From assembly GCF_040712315.1 (NCBI RefSeq), contig NC_134014.1, positions 39,483,634-39,547,633 on the forward strand: a stretch of 64,000 nucleotides of DNA. Direction: 5' to 3'. Numbering within the stretch: position 1 is the first letter of the stretch; every line of letters starts with the position of its first letter. Made by a program: the position numbers and the translations under genes. Below, one piece after another: positions 22,104-33,415 of this stretch. The stretch is from Castanea sativa (lineage: Eukaryota > Streptophyta > Magnoliopsida > Fagales > Fagaceae). Under the pieces are notes generated by a model. The model ran no database searches. It was not told where the DNA came from and worked only from the letters and a program-made list of their open reading frames with translations.

Positions 22104-22421
22104 CATTATCTCGTCTTTTAGATGAGATAAGAACAAATTTGTCTAACGCTTCTAATTCCATGTGCTGTGCATTTATGATGATTTGATGTCTGGGTGGTTG
22201 GTGCCACATGTACGACTAGGATGTATTCAACGTGCAAACATGTCTCAGTTTTCCCATGTGAGTTTTGGCTACTTGTTTTGCGTTTTTCCTCTTTCCTTTC
22301 TTTTGTGTTTTTTCCTTATTGAGTTCTCTGTTCTAGGGTTTGTTTCTCCTCTAAGCTTTCTTTCTCTGCTCTGCGTTTCATGGTAAGTCTTTCATGCTTC
22401 TTCTTCTTTTCTAATTCTTCC

Positions 22422-24516
22422 ATGGTAGATTATTCTGCTGTTAGAGCAGATTGTCCTTCTATAGCTTTCTTTTTTGCTCATTTAGGTAGTTTACTTGAGT
22501 CTGTAGAAGGAGAGCATCTTGAGAGGATCAGTTTCTTCATAGGGAAGGACTTTCCGTATACTTCTGTCATTTCTTCCTTATTTCCTTTAGTTTCCCATTC
22601 TGCTAAGGTAGCTAGGTTGTTGAGGATGTCCAAGGTAAGGTCTAGTGACCTAAAGACAGGGTTATCTTCATTTGATGATTGTGTGGTCTCGGAGGCCACT
22701 TTTGTTTCTACCCTCTATAAGGCCTGGAACATCTCATGCTCTCTCTCTGAAAAGGAAGAGAAGCGGATCAAGGATAGATTCCAATTCCCTGGCTTTGTAA
22801 AAATTAGGATCCCGAGTGACGAAGAAAGAGCTCGTCACTCTTATGATGATGAGGTTTGTTTCTACGAGGCCGATTTTACTAGCGGCCTTCGTTTCCCTGT
22901 TCATCCCTTTGTTAGGGAACTTTTTGCCTATTTTCATCTTGCTCTGGCATAGTTGGTACCTAACTCTTGGCGGATCCTTGTTTCTTGCATAGTTGTATTG
23001 ATGTCTGCCAATGAAGGTTTATCGTCTGAGGAAGTAAGGACCCTGGCTATTATGAGTTTAAGCCGTGGAATAGGGCTTTTAGGTTAATCCTTGATTACCC
23101 TTCGTCTCTCGAAAACTGGAAGCCAAATTTCTTTTTTATCTCTGGAAGTGGTTGGGAGTTCGCCCTTGTTGAGGACTTAGACAAAGCCCCCAAGTTTTTT
23201 CGTAGTTAGGGAGTTCTCGTGTTTGGTGCGTCTTCCTTGTCTTTTTAGTTGTTTTTCCCTTTTTCTAGGAGTGACGGTGATAGGCGACTTACTCGTATTC
23301 TTGTTTTGCAGTTGCTCAACGTCCTCACCTGCAGAAGAGGTACCAACTTTGTGTTGAAAAAGTAAGGGAATATTTGGAAAGCATCAAGGATTTTTGACGA
23401 CATCATCTCTCCTCAATCTTTATTTCTTCATTTCTTGGGCCTGGAACCGTCTACTAAGGTTTGGAAAGATTTGGAAGTTGTTAAAAAGAGTAAGTGCTTT
23501 TTTTTCTTTTTGTCTTCTTCTTATCTCTCTCTTTTTTCTTTTTTCTTTTTTGACCTTTTCTTCGTCCTTTCAAGAATGACGACTAGGTTTAGTAAGCAAA
23601 AATTAGCCAAAGTTCAAGACAAGAAGGCCAAGGGTGGAACTGTCAATGGCCTTTTGTCCAATAAGAAGGCTAGTGATGTCATTAAGAAAGATTCCACGAA
23701 AACGCCTCCTCCTGCCAAGCTCCCTACCTCTCCCATTTCGTCACTAGAGATGATTGCCTCTGGTGGAAAGGAGATTAGGAAGAAGAAGAAATCTTGTGGT
23801 AAATCTTTCCTTCCTACCTTTTGGGACGATGCTGATGCGGTAGCTTTGAAGGCCCACGAGGCACTTTCTGTGGATGATCTGAGTCCTTTGATGGCGAAGT
23901 CATCTAGCAAGGTGATGTCGTCTCACATTCAGAAGCTTGTGTAGGTAAGCATTGTAGATCATCTTTACTTCTTCTTTTCCTTTGCTTTATTTTTGCTAAG
24001 GGAAGTTCTTTGTAGGCCTTGGGGGAGTCTTTGTTCGTCTCTGGGAAATTCTTGGACTTGGAAAAGAAGGTGGCTACGTCCAAGCCTTTGATCAAGTCTT
24101 TATCCGTTGAGAATGAGACCTTCAAAAATAAGGTTGCCATCCTCCCTTCTGAAGCTAAGAATGACAAGGAGCATATGGCAACCTTGGAGAAAAGGCTACA
24201 AGTGGAGAAGGACAAGCATATTGGTGACCTGGAGCTAAAGCTACAAATTGTTGGGGCCACAGCAGTACAGGATTTTAAAGATTCTGATGAGTACTCTGAT
24301 GAATTATGCAAGTACTACGTGGAGGGCTTTGATCTCCTCATGAAGTGGATGGAAAAGCATCACCCTGGCTTGGCTGTTGACGACGTTGAAAAAGGGCTTA
24401 TGTCTGATTGTCCTTTTGAGGCTACAACGAAGAATGTGATGGAGGAAGCCACAGATTTTGCTGAAGGAATGAAGGCCACTGTTGTAACCTATATAGACCC
24501 TGTCCCTAATGAGTAG
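22422..24516 (+). pseudogene. Antisense extra ORF of element 2 (spliced, coiled-coil C-terminus)
   Basis: It runs opposite to this element's gag-pol. The first exon starts at the ATG at 22422 and includes KIRIPSDEER, FTSGLRFPVHPFVREL and, past an in-frame TAG at 22950-22952, LVPNSWRIL. This is the 'putative gypsy type transposon' pattern. The TAG replaces the CAG (Gln) expected before LVPNSWR, a C-to-T change. A frame change near 23055 follows, then KFFR at about 23200. Later exons are about 23312-23489 (LFLHFLGLEPSTKVWKDLEVVKK), about 23575-23943 (Lys-rich, then FWDDADAVALKAHEALS) and 24016-24516. The last encodes a heptad-rich coiled coil and ends in DPVPNE. Plant-like introns separate them. 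It is better preserved than the same element's pol. Confidence 0.72.
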
Positions 24517-24779
24517 TAATCTTTTATTTTCTCTACTTTTTTTTTATAATTTTCTTACGAGGCAAGAACAATATTTCTCTTTGGGCCCGTTGTTTTGGGC
24601 AACTAAACAATTCCTTTGACAATGATAGATAGGTTTATGGATTTCCTGCTTTTAGTTGTAGTAAACAACTCTTTTATGCTTGGACAACCCTTTATGATGA
24701 TGTTAGTTGTGTTGAGACAAATTTTATGTGTAGCTTGCATTTGAGCAGCTTTTTACCTTCAGTCGCAGTGGGATGATTT

Positions 24780-25340
24780 TTTATTGGGTCATATTTGACT
24801 AGCTTAGTGACGATCTTTGGCTGTGTTTGAACAACTTAGTGTTTTTAGCTGTGTCTGAATAGCTTTTATTGAGTCATGTTGAATGACGACCTTAGTTGTA
24901 TTCTTTAGTTGTGTTTGAACAACTTTATATTGAGTCATGTTTAAATGACAATTTTAGTTGTATTTAAACAACTAGTATTTTTAGCTGTGTTCGAATAGCT
25001 TTTTACTGAGTCATGTTTGAATAATGATGTTAGTCGTGTTTGAATAACTTAGTATTTTTGGCTATGTTTGAACAGATTTTTATTGAGTCATGTTTGAATA
25101 ACGATGTTAGTTGTATTTGAACAACTTAGTATTTTTGGCTATATTTGAACAAATTTTTATTGAGTCATGTTTAAATGACGATGTTAGTTGTGTTTGAACA
25201 ACTTAGTATTTTTAGTTGTGTTTGAACAGTTTTTTATTGAGTCATGTTTGAATGACGATGTTAGTTGTGTTTGAACAACTTAGTATTTTTAGTTGTGTTT
25301 GAACAGTTTTTTATTGAGTCATGTTTGAATGACACTGTTG
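24780..25340 (-). repeat. Tandem array of element 2, ~77-bp units (7-8 copies)
   Basis: GAGTCATGTTTGAATGACGATG recurs at about 24870, 24931, 25009, 25085, 25160, 25238 and 25315. Between copies lie two versions of AGTTGTGTTTGAACAACT, itself a short hairpin (AGTTGT/ACAACT). The 5'-most units are diverged and the last ones nearly identical. The array sits between the integrase and the antisense ORF, the same place as the array in element 1. Confidence 0.88.
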
Positions 25341-25799
25341 CGCTCTACTCATGACTTAGGGTCGTGGTATTGGAGCGTCTTTTAGGTTAACAATTTTTTG
25401 TTTTGTCTTGAATGACGATTATATTAGTTGTGTTTAAACAACTCTGATTTAGTCAACTTTGGTAGTTGTGTATAAACAACTTCAATGGCTATGATGCCAT
25501 TGGTTGTGTGCAAATAACTTTTAATTTGAAATTTTAATGACGAAAATCCTTGAGACATCTCACAAGGACGACCCCTAAGCGTCGCACATGTTTTAATAGT
25601 GATAGATCATGAATAATCATTATTAAATATGTATTGTACATGTTATGACAAGTCATGGATAATCATTGATAAATACGCATGCATAATTCTTTCATGTATT
25701 ATTGATCTTATGAATGACGAAAGTAATGGTTGTCATTCATACTGTTATGAAGATTAAGCAACTTGAAAATGTCAAGCGTTCCTTATTGGTAGTATTTCT
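25341..25799. other. Spacer between array and integrase (element 2)
   Basis: Non-coding. Faded array motifs (GTTGTGTTTAAACAAC at about 25430, GTTGTGTATAAACAAC at about 25465) and a local repeat of TCATGGATAATCATTGATAAATA-like sequence at 25600-25680 are visible. Confidence 0.6.
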
Positions 25800-26910
25800 T
25801 CAAGTGTTCTATATTCCATGGTCGAGGCAATTTCTGGCCGTCTAGAGACCTCAGGTAGTAGGAGCCTTCTCTGGAATGACGAATTATTTTGTAAGGGCCT
25901 TCCTAGGCTGATACTAGTTTCCCTTAGGATGGATCCTTTGTTGCCTATGATACCTTCATAAGGATGAGGTCTCCTATGTTGAATCTTTTAACCTTAACCT
26001 TTCTGTTGTAGTACCTGGCTATTGCTTCTTTGTGTTTGGCCATTCACTTCATAGCTTCTTCTTTGACTTCATCGATTAGGTCCAAATTGTTGTTAAGCTC
26101 CTACTGATTCTTTTGGTCTTCATATGTTTTAACTCAGAAGCTTGCTAGTCCTATTTCCACTGGTATGATGGCCTCAATGCCAAATGTCAGTCTGAATGGT
26201 GTTTCTCCTGTTGGGACTCTTATGGTCATCCGATATGCCTAAAGGAGGTTTTGCAATTCTTCAAGCCATGCCCCCTTTTCCCCCTCAAGCCTAGTTTTGA
26301 TAATTTTGAGCAAGCTTTTGTTCGTCACTTCTATCTGGTCGTTGGCCTAAGGGTGTCTTCGAGAAGAGTAGTGATTCTTGATTCCTAAGTCTTGGCAAAC
26401 TTTTCAAAACTTGGGGTTGTTGAACTGCTTTCCATTGTTTGATAATATGACGTGCGGGATTCCAAACCTGCAGATGATATTTTTCCATACAAAGCTTGTG
26501 ACTTTAGCCTCTGTTATTGTCGTCACTGGCTCTATTTTTACCCATTTTGTAAAATAGTCAATTGCGACAATCAGAAACTTAAGTTGCTTCTTCCCTAGAG
26601 GGAAGGGACCCATGATATCAATTCCCCATTGGGCGAAGGGCCATGGTGAGGATATTGGTGTCATCGTCTCTCCTGGTCTCGTTTGGACATTTGCGAAGCG
26701 TTGACACTTGTTGCATGCTTTGACGATGTTGTATGTGTCTTTTTGTAGGGTTAGCCAGTAATATCCTGCTCTAAGTGTCTTTCTTGCTAAGGATCTTGCC
26801 CTAACATGATTTCCACAGAATCCCTTGTGTATCTCGCAGAGCACATAATCTGCTTCTTCAGAATTGTTGCATCTTAGATATGGGAGTGAATATCCTCGTC
26901 TATAGAGCAT
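25800..26910 (-). pseudogene. Integrase of element 2, with stops
   Basis: The frame at 26404-26910 carries the zinc-binding region (HKGFCGNH...CNKCQRFA) and the catalytic core blocks WPFAQWGIDIMGPF (first Asp) and HVILSNNGKQF. In the second block the expected SDNG is SNNG, so the second catalytic Asp is Asn. After a stop, the frame continues with fragments to about 25800, including TGETPFRLTFG-like and GDLILMKV-like C-terminal motifs. Integrase would insert the element cDNA. This one is dead by stops and by active-site loss. Confidence 0.82.
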
Positions 26911-26943
26911 GTCGTCAATAATGACAAAGCGAGCTGCTCTGAT

Positions 26944-27560
26944 CTATATCTTCCTTGCTTCCATCTTATCTTCATGGAGCCATCCTTCTTTCAAATAACG
27001 GATGATAGGAGTCATCCACTCGTCATGTTCTTTTATCTTCAGAACTTGCCCACCTTCTGTGCTTGGCTCCCCCTTTATCTCTATAAATAGTTCAATGGTT
27101 GCATTGCAGTTGTCTGATGAGACCAATCTTGCTAGGAAATCAGCTTCTACGTTTTTGGTTCTTAGGATTTGCACAAAGTCTAGGCTGTCAAAGTGCGGAG
27201 AAAGTCGTTGGACGATCTTCAAGTACTTCTACATCTTTCTTCTTTGGCTTCGTAATCTCCCTTCACTTGTCCAATTATTAACTGACAATCAGCTTGGACA
27301 ACAAGATTCTTTACTCCTAGAGCTTTTGCTAGGTTTAGCCTTATTAGTAGTGCTTTGTACTCTGCCTCATTATTCATTGTTGGGAACTGTAATCTGACAT
27401 CATACTTCAATGTTTCTTTTTCTGGAGATATGAGTACTACTTCTGTTCCCCCTACTTTCCTTGTTGCAGACCCATCCATTTGGACCGTCCATGTTTCCAT
27501 AGAAGGTTTTTCTTCCTTATATGGGTTAGTGAACTCTGCAATGAAGTTAGCTAGCACCTG
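26944..27560 (-). pseudogene. Second RNase H domain of element 2
   Basis: The frame 27219-27557 reads WTVQMDGSATRKVGG (first Asp), MNNEAEYKALL (Glu) and LVVQADCQLIIGQVKGDYEAK (Asp region). The next frame, 26944-27222, continues with FVQILRTKNVEADFLARL, the last RNase H block. This is the extra RNase H typical of Tat elements. A frame break near 27220 separates the halves. Confidence 0.8.
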
Positions 27561-27701
27561 GGTTTTGATTGCTACTTAGGGCCAATATTCAATGTTGAAT
27601 TGGCCTAACTCAATTGCCCATTGAATGAGTTGTCTTACTGCATCCATCTTGTTCGTTGTCTTTCTTATGGGTTGATTTGTCATGACGACGATAAGGTGTG
27701 C

Positions 27702-28995
27702 TTAGAAATAAGGACAGAGCTTTCTGGAGGCAACCAACAACACAAAAGCTATCTTTTCCATCCTTGGGTAACTTGCCTCTGCACCTTGAAATGCTTGGCT
27801 GGTGTAATAGACGGGTTTCTGCACATTTCTTTCTTCTTTGATCAATGCCGAACTTACTGCAGTGTTGGATACTACTAAGTAAAGGTATAGCTTCTTTCCC
27901 ATCACTGAACAGCTTAACAGAGGTGGCTTCATCAGGTACTCCTTAAACTTGGCGAAGGCTTCCTCGCACTCGTCAGTCCACCGAAAAGCTTTTGTCAATA
28001 CCCTGAAGAAAGGCATGCACTTGTTTGTTGCCCTAGAGACAAATCTGTTTAAGGCTACAACCTTTCTTGTCAAGCTCTGCACCTCTTTAACTGTCTTTGG
28101 TGATTTGACCTCAATTATTGCTTTTACTTTGTTTGGATTTGCCTCTATAACTTGTTGGGACGCCATGAATCCCAAGAATTTTCCTCCAGCAACAGCAAAA
28201 ACACACTTTGCAGGGTTTAATTTCATATTGTACTTTCTTTAAGATCGTTCAAATGGTTGGCTTCGTCCTTGCTTTTACGAGCATATCATCTACGTACACC
28301 TCTACATTCCTTCCAATCTGATGAGAGAACATGCGGTTCACCAATCTTTGATAGGTGGCTCTTGCATTCTTCAGTCCAAAGGGCATAACTTTGTAGCAGT
28401 ACAACCTTTGGCTGGTAACGAATGAGGTTTTCTCTTGATCGTCTTCATCCATGAGAATCTGGTTGTATCCAAAAAATGCGTCGATGAAACTTAAGAGCTT
28501 GTGTCCAGCAGTCGAGTCTACCAGTTAATCAATCCTTGGCAACGGGAAGCTATCCTTTGGGCAAGCCTTATTCAAGTCTGTGAAGTCAACGTACATCCTC
28601 CATTTGCCATTGCGCTTCTTTACCATAACTATGTTTGCAAGCCAATCTGGATAGAAGACTTCCCTGATGAAATCAGCTTCTAGTAGTTTCTCACCTTCTT
28701 TCGTTGCAGCTTTGTTGCATTCTGGTGCAAACACTCTCCGCTTCTGTTGTACAGGTTTGTATTCTGAGTTGACTTTAAGACGATTATGTATGATCTTCCT
28801 ATAAATTTCAGGCATATCTTCGTGTTTCCAAGCGAAAACATATTGGTTTGCCTTTAGGAAGGAGATCATTTTCTCTTTCTCAAGGGTTGGAAGTGTCGTT
28901 CCGATCATCAATATCTTCGTCAAGTCTCCTGGGACGATCTCCATTTCTTGTGGTGTTTCTAACAGCTCAATAATGGGCTCTGGTTCATTGATCAC
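27702..28995 (-). pseudogene. Reverse transcriptase and first RNase H of element 2
   Basis: Three frames in series: 28525-28995 (ANQYVFAWKHEDMP, REVFYPDWLANIVMVKKRNGKWRMYVDFTDLNKACPKDSFPLPRID), 28249-28452 (CYKVMPFGLKNARATYQRL and the catalytic YVDDMLVKAR) and 27702-28226 (KCVFAVAGGKFLGF, ALNRFVSRATNKCMPFF, RWTDECEEAFAKFKEYL, KPVYYTSQAFQGAEASYPRMEK). The RT core is intact in sequence, but short gaps with stops separate the frames. Confidence 0.88.
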
Positions 28996-29039
28996 CCATA
29001 TGTGATTCTCTCCAAGATGCTAAGGCAGCTTGATTACAC

Positions 29040-29530
29040 TCTCTTGCTAGAACTTGGTCTCCTTTGATTTCTCCTACCCCATGGGCTGTTGGAAACTTCA
29101 CTTTCAAGTAATATGTTGACGTTGCTACTCTTAGTCTGTTGAGTGCAGGTCTTCCCAAGATGATGTTGTATGTTGAAGGACAATCAACTATAAGGAAATT
29201 AATCTCATTGGTGACCTATGCCGGATAAGTTCCTGCAATTACAATTAGAGTGACGATGCCTCTAAGGACGATCCTATCCCCCGTGAAGCTTACCAAAGGC
29301 GAGGTGAAAGGCCAGATCTTTTTCTTATCTAGCTTCATTTGCTGAAATGTGAGCAAGTAGATGATATCTGCTGAGCTTCTGTTGTTAATGAGCACTCGGT
29401 GGATGTTAAACTCTTCTACTCTAAGCATGATTACAAGTGGATCATCATGGGGTTGCCTGATGCCACAACCATCTCTCTTTGAGAAGACAATATCGGGTTC
29501 GTCATTCCTTGGCATTTTCATTGGAGGGAG
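29040..29530 (-). pseudogene. Aspartic protease of element 2, catalytic Asp lost
   Basis: The frame 29216-29521 holds VLINNRSSADIIYLLTFQQMKL and PLVSFTGDRIVLRGIVTL, the standard plant Gypsy protease arrangement. Related proteins have VLIDxGSSADI. Here the catalytic Asp is Asn and the following Gly is Arg, so the enzyme is predicted inactive. Confidence 0.75.
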
Positions 29531-29689
29531 CCGTGAATGGACTCCGTTAATCTCCCTTCCCTATGCCTTTTTTCGGGATTTCAACGTTCCGCTTGCTATT
29601 AATCCTCTCGAGATCATCTTTATTTCTCCTGCAGGGGGTTTGGTATCCCCTTTCTCCGGAGTTCCGTCCTAGTCGTCCTTCCATTGGTA

Positions 29690-30930
29690 CCTGTATGGCT
29701 TCGTCTTTCTGACGTATTTCTGCAACTTCCCTTGCGGATTAAAGTTTCCACCTGGTCTTTCAAGTGCTTACACTCATCAGTACGATGTCCGTGGTTCTGG
29801 TGGAATCTACAGTACTTGCTCTTGTCTCTTCTTTCTATTAGAGTACTAATTGGCTTCGGCCATTGTAGGGAAGGATCATCCTCTTATCTGTATAAGGACT
29901 TGCTCAATTGACATTATTAGAGGACTGAAGTTGGTGAACTTGTGTTTCCTATCTAGAAGCTCCTTTTTTTTCCTATGGTTTGTCCACCATTTCGTGTCTC
30001 CTTTTTTTTGTCCCGATTGCTGTTTGTTCCTTCATCTCTTTTCCTTTTCCCTTTCATCTCCTTTGTGAGCACTGCATCCTCTGCATTCATGTACTTTTGG
30101 GCTTTACGGAGCAACTCCGCTATTGTTTTTGGTGGACTTTTAGTGATTAAGAAGAAGAAATCTCCTAGTAGCAATCTTGCTTAGAAGGTTGTTAGGATGA
30201 CTTGATCTTCAGCTTTGTCTACCTACAACAGCTCCTTATTGAACTAAGTGACATACTGCCTTAGTGATTCTCCTTCTGTTTGTTCAATGTTGAGAAGATG
30301 TCCAGTTGGCTTTTTGTGCCTTTGCCCCCCTAATGAAATGACAAACAAAACTCTTGCTAAGTTGTTCAAAATCTACAATGGTTCCTAGGGGTATCTTGCT
30401 GAACCATACTCTAGTTGCTCCTTTCAATGTTGTTGGGAATGCCTTACATATCACTTCATCTGGGGTCATCTGCAATAGTATCGGCGACTTGAATGATTCA
30501 ATGCGATCCAAGGGATCTTTGGAACGGTCATATGACTCCAACTGTGGGAGGCGAAATTTTAGTGGGAGGGGACAGTTTAGTACTTTAGTAGTGAAGGGTG
30601 AGTCCATCCTTCGAATCATCCCATCCAGATTCTCTCCACCTTTTTCCTTCATAGCACTTTTTAGTTCATCACCTTCTTCCTCATGTTGCGGAGCTCATTC
30701 TCCACTCTAGTGGAATCTTCTTTTGAAGTTCAGTCTCGCCTATTGGCTTGCGAATTTGATTCTTCTTCATTTTGGTTTTCACCTGTTCGCCGATGTTCTA
30801 TGTTTTGAGACTCCATAGTCTTTTGTAGCTCTTCATTCTGGCGAGTCAGCTCTTCCACATTTGCCATGAGGGTTTGGATCTGTTGTTGTTGCATAACATC
30901 TAGCTGAGGTGCAGTCTCTGCTTTCATCTC
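29690..30930 (-). pseudogene. gag: Gag of element 2, broken into several frames
   Basis: On the minus strand, 30730-30927 encodes a Gln/Glu-rich coiled-coil start (QQQQIQTLMANVEELTRQNEELQK). Then 30284-30652 gives the gag core (FRLPQLESYDRSKDPLDRIESFKS, ICKAFPTTLKGATRVWFSKIPLGTI, DFEQLSKSFVCHF). Then 29953-30174 gives a basic C-terminal part (AQKYMNAEDAVLTKEMKGKRKR). Stops and frame changes separate them. No CCHC knuckle was seen. Confidence 0.8.
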
Positions 30931-31003
30931 GTACTTCGAGGAACTCTTTTGTCACTGGGAAAGATGGCTTGAATGATTAGCGTTCTCATAAACAACATCA
31001 AAC

Positions 31004-31467
31004 TGATAATGCAAAAAATCAACAATTGAGCTCTTTGTCGTAGCGGATGGACAATGCTGTGAACGGGGTTTTCTCTGTAGATGAAAAACTTGCAAAACAA
31101 ACTGGGTGGAAGTATAACACGCCGGTGTGGCGTTAGCCAAACCGCCTCCGATGCTTAAGTTAGTAAGGGAGAAAGATTCTAGAGAGAAAACTAGTAGAGC
31201 ATGATTTCGTAGAGTATCCGTGTGTACCTTTAGCTTATGTTATCTTCTCTTTTATAATTGTATGGCTCATTAATGGGCAATGATGTGTTGCATTTATGCT
31301 CAACGGCTAGTTCGTTACAAAATTTTTGTCTGGAGGTCACAGCTCATTCTGTGACTGTTGGTCCATCAGTTACATTTTGTCATCAATGATCGTAATAAAT
31401 GCGTAACATCTTTTCTGAGTGAATGAAGATCTTCGTATAATGACGATCATAAATTTTTGGTTCATCA
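31004..31467 (-). repeat. 5' LTR of element 2 (right end in this window)
   Basis: Begins TGATAATGC and ends GGTTCATCA. It differs from the left LTR by scattered substitutions, several of CG-to-CA/TG type. On the element strand the sequence just inside reads GTTTGATGTTGTTTATGA; I could not assign a priming tRNA. Confidence 0.92.
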
Positions 31468-31586
31468 AATATTATGTCAAAAAAAAAAAATCAAACAAAA
31501 GCTAAAAGAGGAAGAGAGAAGACTTGTGGCGAAAAACTTAAAAAATCAAACACACTACCAAATCGTATTAACCAATGATATTATAT

Positions 31587-32400
31587 AAAAATACAATGAT
31601 TCATCAACCTAAAGTAATGTTGCAAAAAAGAATAAATAATATATATATATATATATATGTAGAGAGAGAGAGAGAGAGAAAGAGATGACACCTTTTTCGG
31701 GAGAGAAATAGAAAATAAAATGAGAAAAAGAAGCATAAAAAAAAAAGTCATAAGTCAAACACCAAATTATCCAAGCCCTGATATATAATAGAATAACATT
31801 ATATTCTTTTTTTTTTTAGTAAACAGTAATACTTATTAGAACACACATGAAAATAATAATAGTGTTTTAAACCGGATTTATAATACATTACATAATCAGA
31901 GTACAACTGCAAAAGAACTTAACCTTTGTAAACTATATTTATATGCAATAGACTAAAATTTAACAATCATAGAAAAAAAAAAGAAAGATAATAACTTAAA
32001 AATACAAAACCAAATTGCAACCCAAAGTAAAATTTTAAAGAACACATAAATACATCAATCTAAAGTAGAGATACAAAAAATAAAAAATTCACAAAAAAAC
32101 AAAACATGAGAGAGAGAGAGAGAGAGAAAGTAATAACCTTTTTCATGTGAGAGAGAGAATGTCATATTTATAGTAATAGAAAGGAGATAAGAAGAGTCCA
32201 AATAAAAAGAAGAGGAAGAGATAGATGAAGAGTGACATTAAGGTTGAGAGTAGTGGAGAATTGAAAAGGTAAAAGGGAAGTTATGGTTGGAAGTAGTGGA
32301 GAGAAATGAGAAATAGGTAGATGATGTGACTGCTGATGTGACTCAAAAAGAGCGTAGCAACAATGAATGCAACGCTTTAACTTTTAAATATATATAGATA
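31587..32400. repeat. 814-bp tandem duplication, copy 1
   Basis: It starts AAAAATACAATGATTCATCAACC and repeats at 32401 with high identity. It contains (AT)n/(AG)n microsatellites, GCATAAAAAAAAAAGTCATAAG, TTTAAACCGGATTTATAATAC and a GAGGTTGAGAGTAGTGGAG segment. No coding frame is present. It keeps an uninterrupted site AAAAGAGCG (32346-32354) where copy 2 carries a MITE. Confidence 0.85.
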
Positions 32401-32451
32401 AAAAATACAATGATTCATCAACCAAAAGTAATGTTGCAAAAAAGAATAAAT

Positions 32452-32452
32452 A

Positions 32453-32508
<56 letters not shown>

Positions 32509-32540
32509 AGAGAGTGTGAGAGAGAGAGAGAGAGAGAGAA
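32452..32540. repeat. Compound microsatellite (AT)n(GT)n(AG)n
   Basis: Directly visible: about 12 bases of AT, about 24 of GT, then two runs of AG interrupted by TGTG. The open frames that cross it are artefacts of the repeat. Confidence 0.95.
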
Positions 32541-33199
32541 ATCACCTTTTTTGGGAGAGAAATAGAAAATAAAATGAGAAAGAAGCATAAAAAAAATATA
32601 GTCATAAGTCAAACACCAAATTATCCAAGACATGATATATAATAGAATAACATTATATTCTTTTTTTTTTTTAGTAAACAGTAATACTTATTAGTACACA
32701 CACAAAAATAATAATAGTGTTTTAAACTAGATTTACAATACATTACATAACCAGAGTACAAATACAAAAGGGTCTAACCTTTGTAAACTATATTTATATG
32801 CAATAGACTAACATTTAACAATCATAGAAAGGGGAAAAAAAATAATAACTTAAAAATACAAAACCAAATTGCAACCCAAAGTAAAATTCTAAAGAACACA
32901 TAAATACATCAATCTAAAGTAGAGATAAAAAACATAAAAAATTCACAAAAAAATAAAAACATGAGAGAGAGAGAGTAATAACCTTTTTCTTGTAAGAGTG
33001 AGAATGTCATATATATAGTAATAGAAAGGGGATAAAAAGAGTCAAAATAAAAGGAAGAGGAAGAGATAGATGAAAAGTGACATTGAGGTTGAGAGTAGTG
33101 GAGAATTGAAAAGGTAAAAGGGAAGTTATGGTTGGAAGTAGTGGAGAGAAATGGGAAATATGTAGATGATGTGGTCGCTGATATGGCTCAAAAAGAACG

Positions 33200-33390
33200 G
33201 AGAGGTGCTACGTCCACAACATTTTTACAACAATTTTACAACAAATCATAGGTGGTTAGTTGTTATAGGTTCAAATTTGAATTTAATACTAAGATTACTT
33301 TTTTGTCTCAACTATAACAACCAGTAACAACTTGCCACTTAAGATTTGTTGTAAAAATGTTGTAAAAATGTTGTGGACATATCATTTCTC
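33200..33390. mobile_element. MITE, 191 bp, 9-bp TSD
   Basis: The ends read GAGAGGTGCTACGTCCACAAC and, inverted, GAGAAATGATATGTCCACAAC, both followed by ATTTTTACAACA. The flanks AAAAGAACG (33191-33199) and AAAAGGACG (33391-33399) form a 9-bp direct repeat with one mismatch, as for MULE-type MITEs. Copy 1 of the 814-bp duplication shows the empty site. There is no coding capacity. Confidence 0.78.
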
Positions 33391-33415
33391 AAAAGGACGT
33401 AGCAAAACAACGTTA

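Larger units (their letters stand above)
21627..31467 (-). mobile_element. Ty3/Gypsy LTR retrotransposon 2, Tat-like, 9.8 kb, reverse orientation
   Basis: The LTRs of about 464 bp read TGATGAACC...CATCA on the minus strand. The flanks AGTAT (21622-21626) and AATAT (31468-31472) form a 5-bp TSD with one mismatch. On the minus strand the order is gag, protease, RT, RNase H, second RNase H, integrase, tandem array. An antisense ORF then lies on the plus strand before the 3' LTR. This is the same layout as element 1, but LTRs, array and protein sequences are clearly different, so it is another family. LTR divergence and multiple stops show it is older than element 1. Confidence 0.92.
32401..33415. 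repeat. 814-bp tandem duplication, copy 2 (with MITE)
   Basis: Second copy of the same unit, enlarged by the MITE at 33200-33390. It includes a compound (AT)(GT)(AG) microsatellite at about 32452-32540 that is longer than the one in copy 1. Similarity ends at about 33415 (CGTAGCAAAACAACG). Confidence 0.85.

Noticed and set aside
22162..22386. 74-aa hydrophobic plus-strand frame
   Set aside because: It lies in the leader between LTR and antisense ORF of element 2, is T-rich by composition and has no recognisable domain.
23614..23910. 98-aa minus-strand frame in element 2
   Set aside because: Opposite-strand shadow of the Lys-rich exon of the antisense ORF.
32384..32633. Ser/Leu-rich and His/Thr-rich frames
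   Set aside because: They translate (AG)n and (GT)n microsatellites.
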